The position numbers were made by a program, and so were the translations under genes. The notes under the pieces were generated by a model. That model saw nothing but the letters and a program-made list of their open reading frames with translations. It searched no databases and had not been told where the DNA came from. Of a stretch of DNA of 64,000 bases, positions 22,807-33,472 are shown one piece after another (position 1 is the stretch's first letter; every line of letters starts with the position of its first letter). The DNA is from Pleurostoma richardsiae (Eukaryota; Ascomycota; Sordariomycetes; Calosphaeriales; Pleurostomataceae): assembly GCA_030052745.1 (NCBI GenBank), contig JANBVO010000014.1, positions 620,001-684,000 of the forward strand. Direction: 5' to 3'.

Positions 22807-23408
22807 GGGCATCTATCGGCTATTCCATTATTACGACCCGGACGATGCTTGCTATTGCCGTTCGACCCGCGTAATTCACTGCCCCTGGAGGTTTGCCGGT
22901 GGTACCGAAAGATCGAGGACAGAGGATAGTGGTACTTTGGTTTAATACGTGCTGTGTGGCCGCTATTATGTCGAGAGAGTCACACAATTCCTTGCTGGTA
23001 CCGCCATATGTCTGGTCAAATATGTATTCGCAATGCGGACAACTCCAATAACTGCTGGCGCACAAATCATTAATAACTTCTGCCTTGTTCGGTTCTGTGC
23101 AAAACTTGGTGAGTTTGACGTACCGGATAATTATGCCTGCTTGTTTCCTCCGTTTGGGTTATTAAGTACCTCTTCCTCTAAGTTCTTTGCCAGCAAGTGA
23201 TTATTGCCTAATCTCTTTGATCAACACGAATTTCCCAGTGATCGGGTTTTTGATGGGATTGCATGTGGTGTCGTACGCCTCGTCGGACATAGTGGTCCTG
23301 ATAAGCCAGCCAGTCGTGGTAACAGAACAGATAATTACGGTTTGCCGTTTCTCGTGTTTCCATTACACGGAGCCCCATTAGCAATCCAGTTATTGACAGC
23401 TGTGTATT
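22807..23408. other. Unassigned stretch between two relics
   Basis: About 600 bases. The N-terminal third of the downstream GH67 relic would be expected here, but no family sequence could be recognised. Confidence 0.35.
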
Positions 23409-25057
23409 GACCTGCTACCCTGTGAGGCAAACTCCGAAGAGCAGCTGGGCCTGCTGACGTACAATCGTACGCTGGCCGAGGGTGCTAACCTCTTTGCGCA
23501 AGCTATAAAGCCTTAGAGGCATCGTCATGTTCCGCGCCTTCGTGTATGACTAACCTAGTGAGTCCGACTGGAAAGTGGACAGCGTCAAGGCAGCCGTGGG
23601 CTTCTTCAAAGACCTAGACGGCTAGTTCGCCGATACTGTCGTGGTGCAGATCAAGTACGGGCACATCGACTTCCAGGTGCGAGAGCCGGCGTCTCCGTTG
23701 TTCGCTAACCTTCTTCAGACGAGCACCGCCATCAAGCCCCATGTCGCGCAGGAGTACCTCGGGCAGCAGTGACATCTTGTCCACCTCCCGCCCCTATGGA
23801 AGACCGTCCTGGACTTCGACATGCTAGTGGAGGGACGCCCGTCCCTGGTTCGAGATAGCATCGCAGGAAGGGTCAGGAAGGGTCTTCAACCGCGCGCTGG
23901 GCGGCGGGTACACCGCGGTAGTCGACGTGGGTACTAACAATACCTGGCCGGGGAGTCACCTAGCCATGTCCAACCTGTACGCATACGGACGGCTCGCCTG
24001 GGATCCGACGTCCGGTCCCATCGAAGTGTTGCGGGACTAGACACGCCTCACCTTCAGCGTTGACCAGGACGTGCTGGACACCATCGCCACTATGTTCGTG
24101 GCGTCTTGGCCAGTGTACGAGAACTACACTGGGAATTTAGGCATCCAGGCGCTTTCAGACATCCTGTACACACACTTCGGCCCCAACCCGGCCTCGCAAG
24201 ACAACAACGGTCGGGGCCAGTGGACACGCGCGGACCACCTCACCATTAGCATGGACCGCACCGTCAAGAACGGCACCGGATATTTGGGCCAGTGCCCGCC
24301 GAAGATCGCGGCGCTGTACGAGGACGTCGAGACCACGCCGGACGAGCTGCTGCTGCACCACGTCAACTACACACAACGCCAAAAATCCGGCAATACTGTC
24401 ATCCAGCACTTCTACGACGTGCACTACGCCGGCTCTGCTGCGGCGCAGACATTCGGTGCCGATATGGACGTGCTGAGAGGAAAGATCGATGACGAGAAAT
24501 ACGAGGAGGTCCTCTTCCGGCTGACTTACCAGGCCGGGCACGCGCTCGTCTGGCGTTGCGCCATCAGCGAGCTCTGCCATTGCCTCTCTGGCGTCCCTGA
24601 CGAGGCTGGCGGCGTCGGCGTCCACCCCTGGCGTATTGTGGCGGAGGACATGAGGTTTGAAGGGCATAGAGTAAGTCTCGGTTATCCCGTTCGAGAAGGC
24701 GTCGGGGGCCCGGGCCATCATCAAAAGCTCAAACACTACAGCAGGCACCGCCACGGCCACGCTTGAATTTCCAGATAACACATATGACCTGGCCGTCAAC
24801 TGTTACGATGTCATGGGAGGAGGGCGCACTGGGAGGTGCTTCTGAATGGAGAGTCGATCGGGCAGTGACGTGGGACGCATGAGGGCACGCTGGGCCATAC
24901 GCCGTCGGTGTATCTGGACGAGCACTCGGCGACGCGTACAATCTTTCGGGCAATCAAAAGCTTCAAGGGTGATTTCCTGCAGATAATTGACACGCCTGAT
25001 GGCATCGAGGCAACGCCGTTGGATTACATGTCACTGCTTCCCTCTGGTGTTGCGGAC
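23409..25057 (+). pseudogene. aguA: Decayed GH67 alpha-glucuronidase gene
   Basis: The stretch reads as the middle and C-terminal parts of a fungal GH67 alpha-glucuronidase, an extracellular enzyme that releases (4-O-methyl)glucuronic acid from xylan oligomers. Recognisable pieces in order: LTYNRTLAEGANLF, VVQIKYGHIDFQVREP, PPLWKTVLDFDM, SHLAMSNLYAYGRLAW, GQWTRADHL with SMDRTVKNGTGYLGQ, NTVIQHFYDVHYAGSA, LFRLTYQAGHALVW, GVPDEAGGVGVHPWRI and VYLDEHSATRTIFR to LDYMSLLPSGVAD. The frame is broken by stops near 23551, 23623, 23770 and 24037 (the last where Trp is expected) and by a base-number change near 23513. Further shifts lie near 23880 and after about 24800. About 300 N-terminal residues are missing. 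The longest intact piece is 24071-24766. It cannot make a working enzyme. Confidence 0.85.
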
Positions 25058-26837
25058 AAATGCATCGGGCATCTCTCGCGCGCAGCTAACGCAGCCACAT
25101 CATATTGCATATCCCAGTTCGTCAGCGTGAAGAGGGAAGGAAACTTTGGTTGGACCACAGCTGTGACGTCGTTGTCTATGTTGGTCAGTTTGAGACGCTC
25201 CTCAGCGGCAGTGGCTTCCTCGCGGACTTGAAGGAAGAAGGAAGCTTCGCAACAACAACTGTGACCTTTCGTACGTCTCTCCCTGGACGGACGGCCCTTC
25301 TCCAGATGTGAGAAACGATTCAGCCATCGTATTCTAGGCGGGAAAAGGCAGGCACTTTTTGTGTGACGAGCTAGATACGAGTCGCTTTCCTGCAGCACCT
25401 CCCCCCTGTAACAAGTCCTTAAGCCCGGCTTGATATCCCCCATCGCCAGAGAGCACATCCATCACAGTCGACACGGTAACCGTCCAGAGTTTTCATTATT
25501 CCATGCATCCGTCTCCATTTGTCTCCTTTTCTGCCGGTCCCCAAGCGCCGAGGCAGGATGACGACCGAACAGTGCGACCTAGTCATCTACGTCTCAGTGG
25601 GCATCCTAGCCGGCGCCCTCTTCGCTGGCCTTATCCTCTGTCTTAGACACCAAGCTTCTTCGCCCTCAGGCTTGATCCCGTGAGACACGCGTCCGAGTCG
25701 ACCAGCCACGCTGTCCGCGTGCGTCTGTTCTACTTCAGGTTCCTACAGGTAATCTTCCACCCGCAAAAAATGCTGCTGCACGGAAGGCCGGAGCTGACGC
25801 CTGTCAGACTTGAGAGCGGGCTTTCTTTCTCGAACACGATGGTCTGATCCATGAACGCGCGAGACACCAAGAACCGCTGTTTGTGTGTCTGGGGCACGAG
25901 CAGGACATGGAGGCTAAGACGCTGCAAGCTGGAGAAGTGCTGGACGGGATTATAGGCTTGTTCATTCTCGTGGCGATGCTCTGTGCATGCAATCTCACGC
26001 CTGGCAGCGCTGTGTCCTTTTGGAGTACATCCCTCTCCAATGGCGGCAGGGAGGCAGGGAGGAAGCTTTGAAACTCTGAAAGACTCGGCACAAACAGCAT
26101 TTCTTGTATAAGTAGTAATCATTAGAGCAGCATCGTTGGGGCCTCGACGCCGCTAGGTGGAGCATGAAACAGCCCTGACAGTAATGTTAAGTCCATCTTC
26201 GGTTGCCGACAGTGTCAAACAAGCAAAATCGGTTTACTGAAGCGCCATACGTAGGTGACCATGAGTCGACTCACCGGAATAGTGCCTCCTTCAAGTGGAA
26301 TGGCTGCGCGACGCTTATTGCGATACTACGGACCTGTCTCACCAAGCCCATGGTATCAGTATCAGTCCAATTCGTTCAAGTGCATCAAGCAGGCCAAGGC
26401 CCAGTTTATCATTGGCCGTTTCGTTTCCTGTCATCGCACCCTATAGCGTAAATCGTACATACTGCAGCCTTTGATACAGTCCTCCTTGGTAGCGACGGGA
26501 ACGCCCTGAGTGCCCGCGAGGTAGAACAAGGGCAGGCAAACATCCATAACCCCCATAGCCGAGCCCAGCCCCCAAACCCAGTCCGGCCGCATAAACGACA
26601 GTCGCATTTAACAGCAAACCCGTGACAAAAAGAGCCCCAAAGCCAGGAAACCAAGACCCCAGAACCGAAAACGCCTATCTCGAAGGTTGGACGTTGAAGG
26701 GTCCTGGGGACAGGACCGTCCATGAAACCTCAAGATTCGAGTGTGACACGATAACGAAATTGCCCGTTCCCGACTCCTTGTATCGACAGACACCTGTGGG
26801 GACCAGTGAGCACATGCGTCTTCTCCCCGAGACAGTC
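25058..26837. other. Gene-poor region after the GH67 relic
   Basis: About 1.8 kb with no recognised family on either strand, apart from a weak single-span ORF listed separately. A frame near 25150-25310 looks fairly codon-like but matches nothing I know. Confidence 0.4.
25558..25683 (+). CDS. Possible 41-residue single-span membrane peptide
   Basis: The frame encodes a short polar start (MTTEQCD), then about 20 hydrophobic residues (VGILAGALFAGLILCL), then a short polar tail. This fits one transmembrane helix. No family is recognised and no promoter evidence is seen. Short hydrophobic frames occur by chance, so support is weak. Confidence 0.15.
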   Translation: MTTEQCDLVIYVSVGILAGALFAGLILCLRHQASSPSGLIP

Positions 26838-28215
26838 CTACTTTCGATCCTCGAAAGAGAACTGCCCCAACGGCTCACCGCCCCTGCCCGGGCTTCCGAG
26901 GGCCGGGTTAGCGTCGAACCTATCGCGGATGATCCGCTCCGCTAACTCCCGCGCCTCGCGACCCTGTTGATGTGAGTGGGGCTGCTGCGTCTCTCGGATG
27001 GCGCTAGTCTGTCCGGGCTGGAAGCTCGTGCCGGTCGGCACGGGGCTGCGGGTGGTGGTGTCGACGAATTCGTGCTGGTCAGCGCCCGCGCGGGCCGGGA
27101 TGCCGTCCGTGGCCACGCCGTCGACCATGCGGGCGGCGCGTCTCTCCGCGACGGCAGACGCGCTCACTGGTGTCTCGTCGTCTTGGCGGTCGCTGTTGAA
27201 CCTCTCGCGGTCGCGTCGGATGATGGCGCCCTCGCTCAGGCCTGACGCGGATCTCTCAAGACCAAACCCGCCTGGCAGCGGGCGGCGCACGTAGATCGGC
27301 CCCGAGATGGTGCTGTTCGCACCTTCGCCAAATCCAACTAGGCTTGCGGATCCATCGTCGCTCATGCGGTCCTCATATCCACCTACGCTGCGGTTGGCAA
27401 GCTCCTCGTCCATGGGATCAAGGCCCCCACCCATGTAACCACTGGCGCTTTCGGCCAGTTCGCCCTCCCGGTAGTTGGTGTCCATACTAAGAAGGTCCTC
27501 GTCATCTTTCATGTCCTGGTCGCCATCGTCGTTGAGACCTAGGCCGCTGAGGTCCGTCGCGGTCCTCCCGCCTACGCTCTCGGTGGCCGAGGCGCTGCCC
27601 ACGGTACTCATCTTAGTTACTGCCACGGGCTGCCCGTTCGAGTCGAAGTATGCGGGGACGCCAAGTATATTCGGGGTTCCCTGTGCAGATGTTGCCGCGC
27701 CAGGCAAGCCGGACGATGCTGGTGTTACATAGTGGCCAGAAGCCTGGAGTTGGCTAGGGCCGCTGGGCTGCCCGCGCAGGCCGGAGACCGACGACAGGCC
27801 GGGAAGGCGGGAGATGCGGTCGGCGCGCTCGGCTTCCAGACTGTTTATCGAGGAATTGTGCTGATGACCGCCTCGCTGACCTAGAAGAGGGGCGCCGTGG
27901 GTGCCTCGGTGGCCGTCCTTGATGGCGATGGTGGAAAGAGCGGAGAGTGAAGTAGTCGTCGAGGTCGGTGTGCCGCTGTAGATAGGGAGCGCGTTAGCAG
28001 GAATGCATGCAAGGACACAGCACAGAAGCAAGTGACATCACGCTAGAGCCCGCGACGCCCTGCACTGACCACTGTAGATGTTGGAAGTTCATCCACAGCG
28101 GAGCGCGCAAGCGCGTGGGCAAGGGGTATGGGGAGGGAAGCACTCACGGCATCTCAGACGGTGTGTCTGGATTCGAGGACGGCTGAGGAAGGTTGATGAT
28201 GGTGGGATGCGACAT
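26838..28215 (-). CDS. Conserved fungal protein of unknown function, low complexity
   Basis: Two exons, 28215-28148 and 27975-26838, join in phase into 401 residues. The first exon encodes MSHPTIINLPQPSSNPDTPS and is followed by TPTSTTTSLSALSTIAIKDG and a GHQHNSSINSLEAERADRIS stretch. I recall this arrangement from conserved hypothetical proteins across filamentous ascomycetes. An acidic run (DDGDQDMKDDEDLLSMD, about 170-190) and an Arg/Glu-rich C-terminal helix (QGREARELAERIIRDR) are visible. The rest is Ser/Gly/Pro-rich and probably disordered. No catalytic domain, membrane span or signal peptide is seen. The first exon was found by its splice sites and replaces an out-of-context Met at 28031. 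Function unknown, possibly a scaffold or regulator. Confidence 0.75.
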
Positions 28216-28871
28216 GGTTCTGGATTTCCGCAATGGCCTTGCGGAGACCTTTCACGCCTTGTTCGCAGTGCCGCTCTCGTCGGCGCAGGTTCGATTTGGG
28301 CGTGATGCTGCTCTCTCACGAAGTGGGGTGACCGATGATATTGACCATGCGCTGTCGGGCAGTAGAATCCGGATCGACTGGAAATGCGTATCGTCTGCGA
28401 CGGTCGGTATGTCTCGGTCGAAGCGGAAGAGATGATGGAGCGGCTGCGGCGCGATGCTGTTGAGAAGAGTCGAGGATTCTGTGTCGCTGTTTGTATGGAG
28501 GCGTTGTTGGATGAAGGGAGGTTTGGCAGCTTCCACCTCTCTCGGCGAATGGGAAGCGGCGTTTTTAATGGGATCTGGGCTGGACTGACGTCGAGTACCC
28601 TCAGCTACCTACCGATGTAGGGTAGGTATCTTAAGTGGGTACGGAGTACGGAGTACTTCACGTTATATCGCGGAGACTTTGTGGGGATTCACGCCGCAAC
28701 CGGTTGGGATGTACCAGATACCTTCCGACCCCCCCCTAAGCTCCACTCCTTGAATAGTCTAATATACTCCATCCTCCGTACCAACTGCATCTACTACCAT
28801 AGGAGGGCTCCTTTCCCCTCCACGTTAAGCAGGCAATTTCTCCTCATACCTCGAGTCTGTCTTAAGCATCA
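28216..28871. other. Divergent intergenic region
   Basis: About 650 bases between the minus-strand unknown protein and the plus-strand dehydrogenase. It contains GGAGTAC direct repeats near 28640-28655 and a short CTACCTACCGATGTAGGGTAGG palindrome-like stretch near 28608. No coding sequence supported. Confidence 0.45.
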
Positions 28872-30131
28872 ATGTCGTTTGAATTCGGCACCGAAGTCTG
28901 CCGCCCGGCGTTTGACGACCGGGCGACGCCCAAGATCTCGTATGGCCTTCGATTTCCGGAGGCGGTCGCGCGGCACTGTCAAGACACGTTCTCCAGCTCC
29001 AGGGTCTACGTTATCTGCTCCAGGTCTCTGGCCAAAACAGATGCGCTGCAGCGCCTCACCACAGCTCTGGGAGGCCGCCTCGCCGGCGTGCGCAATGGCA
29101 TCACACCGCACACACCCATCGCCGAGGTCATGGAGACCGTGAATGAGGTCCAGGGCCGCGACATCGACTGCATCGTGACGCTCGGTGCGGGGAGCCTGAC
29201 CGACGCCGCCAAGCTCGTGCGCCTGGCTCTGGCCAACGGGGCCACCACCGAGGAGGACATGAAGTCGCTCTGGGGCACACCGTCGAGCAACCCGGCCTTG
29301 CGCAAGAACATTGTTAAGCCGTCCATCCCCCTGATCCACATCCCTACCTCGCTCTCGGGCGGCGAGTACCAGGCGATTGCTGGTGGAACTGAGTCGGCGG
29401 GTCATGCTAAGAGGACTTTCCATTGCGAGGGTGTTAATCCCGAATTGGTCATCCAGGATCCTGAGCTCTGCCTCACCACGCCGCAGTGGGTGTGGCTCAG
29501 CACCGGCATCCGATCCGTGGACCACTGTGTTGAGACACTCTGTTCGCTACTGTCCAATCCAAAGGGCGACGAGTGGGCGGCAAGGGGGCTGCCAAAGTTG
29601 GTCGCCGGCCTGCTTGACAGCAAGGCGAACCCCACCTCTCTCTCGGCCCGCCGACTCTGCCAAGAGGGCACTGTTGAGGCCATGTGCGCCGTCTCGAGCG
29701 GCGTCCCGCTAGGGGCCAGCCACGCCATCGGGCATCAGCTTGGCCCTCTCGGGGTCGGCCATGGCGAGACCAGTTGCATCCTGCTGCCCTATGTGTGCAG
29801 GTACAACTTGGCCAAAAAGGCAAACGCAGAGCGGCAGGCGACGGTGAGGGACCTGCTCCTACGGCAGAGCCAGGTCCGGGGGCTGCTGGAGGCGAGAAAT
29901 ATTGATGCTGCAACGGTCGACCTGGGTACCATCCTGTACACTATCATCAGGGCCCTAGAGATGCCGCAGTCGCTCGAGGCCGTGGGCATCGGCAGAGACA
30001 AGCTCCCAATACTGGCAAGAAACAGCCTTGACGACATCTGGATTCGGACGAACGCCGTACCTATCACAGAAGAGTCACAGGTTATGGAAATCCTCAACAT
30101 GTGTTTTAGCAGAGAGAAATCTCCATTTTAA
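28872..30131 (+). CDS. Iron-containing alcohol dehydrogenase / maleylacetate reductase-like
   Basis: A single exon of 419 residues. The nucleotide-binding part carries LGAGSLTDAAK (about 97-107, the GGGS-like loop) and IPTSLSGGEYQ. Metal ligands are visible: an Asp and a His in GIRSVDHCVE (about 216-225), and further histidines in GASHAIGHQLGPLGVGHGE (about 281-299). Group III Fe-alcohol dehydrogenases include maleylacetate reductase, which reduces maleylacetate to 3-oxoadipate at the end of hydroxyquinol and resorcinol pathways. The Ser/Gly-rich substrate loop and the short length favour that branch. No intradiol dioxygenase to supply maleylacetate is present in the window. Flavin monooxygenases lie 11-18 kb away. 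Confidence 0.85.
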   Translation: MSFEFGTEVCRPAFDDRATPKISYGLRFPEAVARHCQDTFSSSRVYVICSRSLAKTDALQRLTTALGGRLAGVRNGITPHTPIAEVMETVNEVQGRDIDCIVTLGAGSLTDAAKLVRLALANGATTEEDMKSLWGTPSSNPALRKNIVKPSIPLIHIPTSLSGGEYQAIAGGTESAGHAKRTFHCEGVNPELVIQDPELCLTTPQWVWLSTGIRSVDHCVETLCSLLSNPKGDEWAARGLPKLVAGLLDSKANPTSLSARRLCQEGTVEAMCAVSSGVPLGASHAIGHQLGPLGVGHGETSCILLPYVCRYNLAKKANAERQATVRDLLLRQSQVRGLLEARNIDAATVDLGTILYTIIRALEMPQSLEAVGIGRDKLPILARNSLDDIWIRTNAVPITEESQVMEILNMCFSREKSPF

Positions 30132-31880
30132 TCAAATCCGAGATAAGAAACTCACTAGGATCGGTTAAATGATCACTTGTTCTTGCACGTCCGTGTGATT
30201 ATGGGTAGGCAATGCTCCAACATCACAGTTGCAGCATTTCCATCGTTCTTACCGCTCTAGTGACTTCAGAAGCTGGCGACATAAAGCCCTCTGGTTCAGC
30301 TTGGGTTCAACAAACGCGCATAGGCTATAACTCTGAAAAGTCAGCAATAGAACAGCTAGACGGGGCTTATCTACCTTAGTACATGGCTCTCGGCTTTGTG
30401 GGGAGCTCCATTCGCTTACTAGACTGATGTTTTCAAGCTCCGAACCTGAAGAGATTCATACTCTCGGTCTGCGCTCGTCTTCTCCCAGGTGACCGGAGGG
30501 GCTAATGTTGTGTAAGTCTCTATTCGACCTCTCACAAAATCAAGTGTCACAACATTCAGCTGACATGAGCTCAGCTATTTCTTGTCCACACATTTGACAG
30601 CCATTAGTGTGCCTCGGATCGAGCATGTAGTCATAATCAACGTCGCCGTTTCCCTTTGCAACGGGATCCGCATGGGTGGCGGCGATGTGATCTTCGATAA
30701 TTTGGCGATCACTGCCATTATATCATGATGGCTGGTCTCTTCCAGCGGTCGATCGAGACGGCGGTCACGCCCGGTCTGGCTGCTGGAGTCATCATGTCCA
30801 TCCTCATATATGAACGAGCTTATCTCTCCTCATGGTTAGTCATCCTTCTTACTCGGAACAGGCAATAAATCTTCTAGGGCCGTGCTTACGTTTTCCCGAC
30901 AGAAATGATATGGCCTTCCCCCAACCTAGTAAGCCTTCGAGGTTCGAAGAGCGAGCCAAGGGCACTTGTATCGCCCAGTCGACCTCCTTTGCGTTCTACT
31001 TCATCTACCTGCACTGTGGTCCACTGGTCCTGAAGGCCATGTTGTGGAGATTCTTCATTATAAGTGCTAGGTGGGACTTCCATTCCCTCCTTGCGGTGTA
31101 ATGCTTCTTCGTCAAGACCGCGCACCGTCTTCTCGAAGAGCTTGTCCACCTCTTTGATGGTTAAGAACGCGAACTTGAAGGGGTGCCCAATTTGGAGGGT
31201 TTCAAAGGAACCTAACAAGGTTGCAGCGGTGTGAGATGTTCCCAAGATCTGATAGGACTCATGTCTTAACCGGCACCGGAAGCCTTAAGGCGCGATGGGT
31301 TCTTGCTTGGAGAGGACAGGAAAACAATCCACGCTGTATAGCTTGACTGCACGGCATCCAAGACTCTAACTGAACACGAACAAAACTACGAAGGACAGTG
31401 ACATAACTCCATGTGCTACTACGGGAACAGCAGGGGATTCTGAGGTAATCACGATGGGGTACACTTGAGGTGATGCTCGCTGACCGAAAGAGGTTTAGCG
31501 TGGCTTTCTCCCCGAGTGGTGGCATGTACACGCAACGGCCCGTGCACCACGCGTGCTGACAGGTACGTACCTCGAACCAAGGAGGTGGTTCTCGCGGGGC
31601 TCACCTCTTTGATTAATAACCTGGGCAGGTGCGAAGGTGGTTAGAGGATGGATGCCATGCTTGAAGCGTCAAACACCAAGATGGAGGAGGACAAGATGAA
31701 TCACGAGAAGCACGGTAATTAGAGGCTTGAGAAAGCCATGTAGCAGCCTTCAATCATTTTCGCATTTGCGATCCTGTCTCTCAACTGCCTAGCTCGCCAT
31801 TGTTCCGTTGACGTTTGATTTCCCTAGCAAGTATCTCGCCCCATGCTCTCTCATGTAGGTACCGTGGTTGGTTGAACTGC
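30132..31880. other. Gene-poor region, no recognised gene
   Basis: About 1.7 kb between the dehydrogenase and the Dabb gene. Short frames near 30590-30830 (for example HVVIINVAVSLCNGIRMGG) look partly protein-like but could not be assigned, and they are interrupted. No repeat or RNA feature is seen. Confidence 0.4.
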
Positions 31881-32335
31881 TTAGAAGTTGCCGGGGCTGA
31901 AGTCGACGACCTGAACCTTGGCAACGATTCCGACGAGGCTCTGGACGAAATCCAGGTGGACGGGGTCCTCCTCGAGGTAGTACTTGCGATCGGCCCAGGT
32001 CTGGAAACCGCTGATGAAGATGTGGGTCATGCCGCCCTATTGTCGCGAAGCCGGTCAGCTTCGTTCCTGCACACCTGCAATATTTAAAAATCAAGAATCT
32101 TACATCAAGCCCCTCAGGGCTGTTCTGGATTCCTCCCATGCCCATAGTGACGTAGTTCTCGCCGGTGTGAGGGTTAATGCAACGCTCCTTCATGGCTAGC
32201 AAGTCGTCGCAAACCTAATGTCACCTGTTAGCTTGGAGTTTCTCGCTCGAAGATTGAGGTGAGGCGAACCGTCTTGATCTCGTCCTTCGTAGCCGTAGGC
32301 TCGAAGGTAAACATCACAATGTGAATGAGACTCAT
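31881..32335 (-). CDS. Stress-responsive Dabb (alpha/beta-barrel) domain protein
   Basis: Three small exons (32335-32270, 32214-32104, 32036-31881) join in phase into 110 residues, the normal size of a Dabb protein. It opens with MSLIHIVMFTFEPTATKDEI, the typical first strand and helix. It ends with the second half GGMTHIFISGFQTWADR, YYLEEDPVHLDFV and AKVQVVDFSPGNF. Dabb proteins form small dimeric barrels. Plant olivetolic acid cyclase and several microbial polyketide or aromatic-pathway cyclases belong here, while others have only a stress-induced role. No catalytic assignment is possible. The donor of the first intron is GTTCGC, a weaker site. It lies 1.7 kb from the maleylacetate reductase-like gene, so a part in aromatic metabolism is conceivable. 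Confidence 0.8.
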
Positions 32336-33472
32336 CTTGTCGGTGTGTTGTAGGATTTGGTTTGTGTGTCTTGTTGGATTTGTCGAAGGTGTGGGATTTC
32401 TGTGCGGGTTGCGGACGTTGTTTGGTTTGAGGATTTGTTGATGTGGTGAGAAAGGCGGCGCCGGTTGGTTGTTCTTTTATCTCTGGCAGCGATTAGGGGT
32501 CCGTGCCCCTCGCACGGTAAAGACACTGTGCGAGAGACCCCAGCTACTTGGGCACCTCGTTATCGGCTTCACTCCTTTCTCACTTCTCTCTCACGAAGGG
32601 AAATGGTAATAACCGTTCTCTTTATTCAGGGTAGTAGCCCTTGTTCATGCTAATCCGCACCCCCAAAAAAAAACATCTTGGGCTCGTCCCGGCGCTCGTG
32701 TGTCAGGTCAACCCGGATAGGTTTAAACCAACAGTTAGTTCTCTACCACAATTAGGAACTGCAGGTCTTTATCTATTTAGACGTAACTTACGCTGCTCTA
32801 TACCGTCAACAACCGTCAACTACAAGCTACTCTACGCCCCACCTCACTGTCAGGGCTTCGCTAGAGAAGGTGGGATAATTCCTGGGCTAGCGGGCATAAT
32901 CGACCTAGGCGCCCATAGCAGCAACATGACGGGATTCGAAACTTACTATAGGCTAACGGCAAACAGGGTGTATAGAAGCTCTTCAATCTCGACTCTCCCG
33001 ATACATGCTATGGACAACGCATGCCGCCTAGGGCGAACCAGTGTGTCCAAAGGGCAAGGAGGCCACGACTTGCGCAGAACAGGAACATTTCAGGCTACAC
33101 TGGGACACAGCGTCCATATAATAGTTGCTACAAATATTACAAGAATACGACACCATCGTGTATCAAAGCTGTGGCACTGAACAACTGGCCAACCACTCGT
33201 GATCCCATGTGAAGAAATACCGGTGAGTTGGCGGGAAGAACCACAGCGCAGATACATGGCCGCCCTGGTTAACTACGATGGAATCTTCCAAAGATATATA
33301 AACCCAGAAGGTTCGGCTACTAGTAATACTCATTGACACTCCCTCATCATCAGCAAATCAAATCTGTGCTTCGCCTCGTCGCTATCTTGCACCGGTCTCT
33401 CCCAGACCTTCTCTGAAAGTCTCAAGCTATAGGGTGTTGATATTAACGTCACGGGTTTTCTCGAATCTGAAT
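32336..33472. other. Intergenic region with a TATA-like element
   Basis: About 1.1 kb. An open frame at 32641-33180 has no family resemblance and odd composition. TATATAAA at 33295-33302 lies about 175 bases before the ankyrin start codon and is a plausible promoter element. Confidence 0.4.

Noticed and set aside
26838-28031. Start of the low-complexity protein at the Met of 28031 with a signal-peptide-like MLLCCVLACIPANA
   Set aside because: This stretch is intron; the conserved first exon MSHPTIINLPQ at 28215 splices in phase to 27975.
32641-33180. 179-residue open frame, considered as a gene or a repeat-derived sequence
   Set aside because: No family resemblance, no clear terminal repeats and an odd composition; not enough support for either reading.
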